Part shown: positions 5,379 to 6,683 of the stretch, piece after piece | Layout: each line of letters starts with the position of its first letter | How positions within the stretch are numbered: position 1 is the stretch's first letter | Assembly (NCBI GenBank): GCA_003648875.1 | Contig: QMQC01000100.1 | Span: 1-6,683 of the forward strand | DNA: 6,683 bases | Direction: 5' to 3' | Source: Actinomycetota bacterium | Lineage (GTDB): Bacteria; Actinomycetota; Acidimicrobiia; Spongiisociales; UBA5794 | Notes under the pieces: generated by a model | What the model saw: the letters and a program-made list of their open reading frames with translations, nothing else | What the model was told of the DNA's origin: nothing | Databases searched by the model: none | Program-made: the position numbers and the translations under genes

Positions 5379-6524
5379 GTGGCGTCGATCCGCAAAGTCG
5401 TCCACCGGACCGGCCGCACGTCGTGGCAAGCCCGCTGGCGCGACCCCACCGGCAGCCAGCACTCGAAGAACTTCCCTCGTCGTGTCGACGCCGAGCGATT
5501 CCTCGTCACCGTCGAGGCTCGCAAGCTCGACGGCAGCTACATCGACCCTCATGCTGGCCGGATCCGCCTCGGCGACTTCGCCGAACAGACGACCGCTGGC
5601 TGGGTCAACCGACGCGACTCGACCAAGGCCCGCGATGAGTCGTATCTGCGCAGCCTGGTCCTGCCGGTGTTTGCTGCGATGCCGATCGGTTCCATCGGCT
5701 TCTACGACGTCCAGGAGTGGATCACTGATCTCGTGGCCGATGGCTATGCACCGGCCACCATCCGCCACGCCTACCAACTCCTCGGACGGATCTGCAACGA
5801 CGCGGTCACAGCCGGATTCATCGCCCGCACCCCGTGTCGCGACGTCAACCTACCCAAGATCCACGACACCGAGAAGCGGTTCCTCTCCCCCACCGAGATC
5901 GGCAACCTCGCCGACACCATCCATCCCAGATACCGAGCACTCGTTATCACCGCCGCCTACACGGGTTGTCGCATCGGCGAACTCATCGCCCTCGACATCG
6001 ACCGCTACGAGCCTGACAAGCGGATCATCCGCATCGAACGCTCCCTCGCTGAAGTCCGCGGCCACCTGCGCTTCGGGCCTCCAGAGACAGCGGCCGCTCG
6101 ACGAGCCGTGTCAATTCCGGCCTGGCTTCCCAAAGTGATCGACCAGCACCTCGACGACTACTCACCCGGCCCGGACGGGTTGATCTTCACCGCCCCCGAG
6201 GGCGGACCCATCCGGCGCAACGCGTTCCGCAGCCGCGTCTGGCTCCCTGCCGTGGCTGACTCGGTTGGCCAGCCCATGCGGTTCCACGACCTCCGCCACA
6301 GCCACGTCGCGCTCCTCATCGCCGAAGGCGCCCACCCAGCCGTAATCGCCTCAAGACTCGGACACACCAGCGTCAAGACCGTTCTCGACGTGTACGGCCA
6401 CCTCTACGAAGGCCTCGACCGCAACGCCGCGGACACCCTCAGCCCGCCCTGGGACCCTTCTGATGTGGACGCATTGTGGTCGCGGCGCACACGGAACAAG
6501 GATCAAGGAAGGGGGCTGAACTAG
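5379..6524 (+). CDS. int: Tyrosine recombinase integrase
   Basis: The product is 381 aa from the GTG at 5379-5381, chosen because GGGAGG (5368-5373) sits five bases upstream. An in-frame GTG at 5373 overlaps that site. Residues 1-55 form an arm-binding AP2-like module (WQARWRDPTGSQHSKNF), about 65-150 the core-binding SAM-like domain, and about 165-355 the catalytic domain. Catalytic residues seen are Arg198 (TGCRIGE), His303 and Arg306 (HDLRHS), His329 (RLGHTS) and nucleophile Tyr339 (DVYGH). The beta-hairpin lysine, usually in a 'PKT..(S/G)RR' motif, is replaced by Glu236 (PPETAAARRAV), which is odd. The family integrates and excises elements by strand exchange between attP and attB. The gene ends 31 bp from the right attachment repeat, as expected for a tRNA-targeting element, and has a repeat cluster just upstream. 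Confidence 0.95.
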   Translation: MASIRKVVHRTGRTSWQARWRDPTGSQHSKNFPRRVDAERFLVTVEARKLDGSYIDPHAGRIRLGDFAEQTTAGWVNRRDSTKARDESYLRSLVLPVFAAMPIGSIGFYDVQEWITDLVADGYAPATIRHAYQLLGRICNDAVTAGFIARTPCRDVNLPKIHDTEKRFLSPTEIGNLADTIHPRYRALVITAAYTGCRIGELIALDIDRYEPDKRIIRIERSLAEVRGHLRFGPPETAAARRAVSIPAWLPKVIDQHLDDYSPGPDGLIFTAPEGGPIRRNAFRSRVWLPAVADSVGQPMRFHDLRHSHVALLIAEGAHPAVIASRLGHTSVKTVLDVYGHLYEGLDRNAADTLSPPWDPSDVDALWSRRTRNKDQGRGLN

Positions 6525-6555
6525 GAGAACCCAACAACCGCAAGGGATCCCAGCC

Positions 6556-6598
6556 GTGGGCGATACTGGGATCGAACCAGTGACCTCTGCAGTGTGAA
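6556..6598 (-). repeat. Right 43-bp attachment repeat (tRNA-Val 3' half)
   Basis: This is the perfect second copy of 189-231, just after the integrase gene. It carries the same tRNA-Val(CAC) anticodon loop, anticodon 3' stem, T-arm and acceptor 3' strand on the minus strand. Unlike the left copy, the next five bases outside it (TGCAG, 6599-6603) pair perfectly with the anticodon stem strand inside the repeat. This suggests that this side once adjoined the 5' half of the tRNA. Confidence 0.85.
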
Positions 6599-6630
6599 TG
6601 CAGATTCGGCCAACTCGCCACTCCCCCACG
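6557..6630 (-). tRNA. tRNA-Val(CAC)-like, aberrant 5' half
   Basis: The 3' half inside the repeat is a good tRNA: anticodon CAC, a 5-bp anticodon stem closed by TGCAG/CTGCA across the repeat edge, a standard variable loop, a perfect T-arm and discriminator A. The 5' half (6599-6630) is poor. The expected acceptor strand GGGCGAT appears as GGGGGAG with two mismatched pairs, and the D-region (TGGCGAGTTGGCC) keeps AGTTGG but cannot form a standard 4-bp D-stem. An extended stem, CGTGGGCGA (6555-6563) with TCCCCCACG (6622-6630), pairs at eight of nine positions, so a tRNA-like fold is plausible. It could be a decayed tRNA, or a tRNA-mimicking end of a neighbouring element. Confidence 0.35.
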
Positions 6631-6683
6631 AGCCACGGAACACTGGCGTTTCTTGAAGCAGGGCTTGGCGTAACTCCGAATCC

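Larger units (their letters stand above)
189..6598. mobile_element. 6.4-kb integrative element in a tRNA-Val site
   Basis: The element is delimited by a perfect 43-bp direct repeat at 189-231 and 6556-6598, offset 6367 bp, and carries a tyrosine integrase whose stop lies 31 bp inside the right copy. The repeat corresponds to the 3' half of a tRNA-Val(CAC) on the minus strand, a classic attachment target for tyrosine recombinases of phages, ICEs and islands. The contents are an AfsR-type regulator, two small unknown proteins, a membrane protein and a possible IS remnant. No relaxase, FtsK-like translocase, replication initiator, capsid or terminase gene is visible, so autonomous transfer is not supported. 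It may be a mobilisable satellite, a decayed AICE, or a compact cargo island. The boundaries are directly seen; mobility is inferred. Confidence 0.72.

Noticed and set aside
5226..5777. 183-codon minus-strand frame over the integrase start
   Set aside because: It is antisense to the integrase N-terminus and runs through the repeat cluster; no ribosome binding site.
323..6653. Three copies of TGGCGTTTC (323, 949, 6644)
   Set aside because: Nine-base matches with no shared flanks or spacing are expected by chance at this scale.

Overview
The window most likely comes from a GC-rich actinobacterium (Actinomycetota). The evidence is high third-position GC in the clear genes, GTG start codons, and a large AfsR-type BTAD/NB-ARC/TPR regulator, a family concentrated in that phylum. 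A finer placement (for example Acidimicrobiia) would be a guess.

The main structure is a small integrated element of about 6.4 kb. It is bounded by a perfect 43-bp direct repeat (189-231 and 6556-6598). On the minus strand the repeat spells the 3' half of a tRNA-Val with anticodon CAC, from the anticodon loop through the T-arm and acceptor 3' strand. A tyrosine-recombinase integrase (5379-6524, plus) ends 31 bp inside the right repeat, the usual layout of a tRNA-targeting integrative element. The sequence to the right of the right repeat restores the anticodon stem but gives only a poor D-arm and acceptor stem, so the junction is tRNA-like rather than a normal tRNA gene.

Inside, all other convincing genes lie on the minus strand and read away from the integrase. 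They are a 926-aa AfsR-like regulator (4737-1957), a small unknown protein (1910-1617), a 58-aa basic protein (1521-1345) whose stop overlaps the next start, and a four-helix membrane protein (1348-956). I see no replication, conjugation, phage structural, restriction or toxin gene. The element therefore looks like an integrase plus a regulator/membrane-protein cargo, either a minimal cargo island or a non-self-transmissible satellite.

The left part (232-955) is gene-poor. It may hold a decayed IS110-like transposase fragment on the minus strand (697-955). The 641 bp between the divergent regulator and integrase genes holds two adjacent palindromes next to the regulator promoter region and a cluster of direct and inverted repeats upstream of the integrase. 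These are candidate operators, integrase/excisionase arm sites, or ends of a tiny insertion.

How the parts may work together is inference. The regulator, an ATP-dependent switch with a winged-helix DNA-binding domain, could control its own operon through the palindromes, with the membrane protein and small proteins as its output. The integrase and the repeat cluster would handle integration and excision at tRNA-Val.
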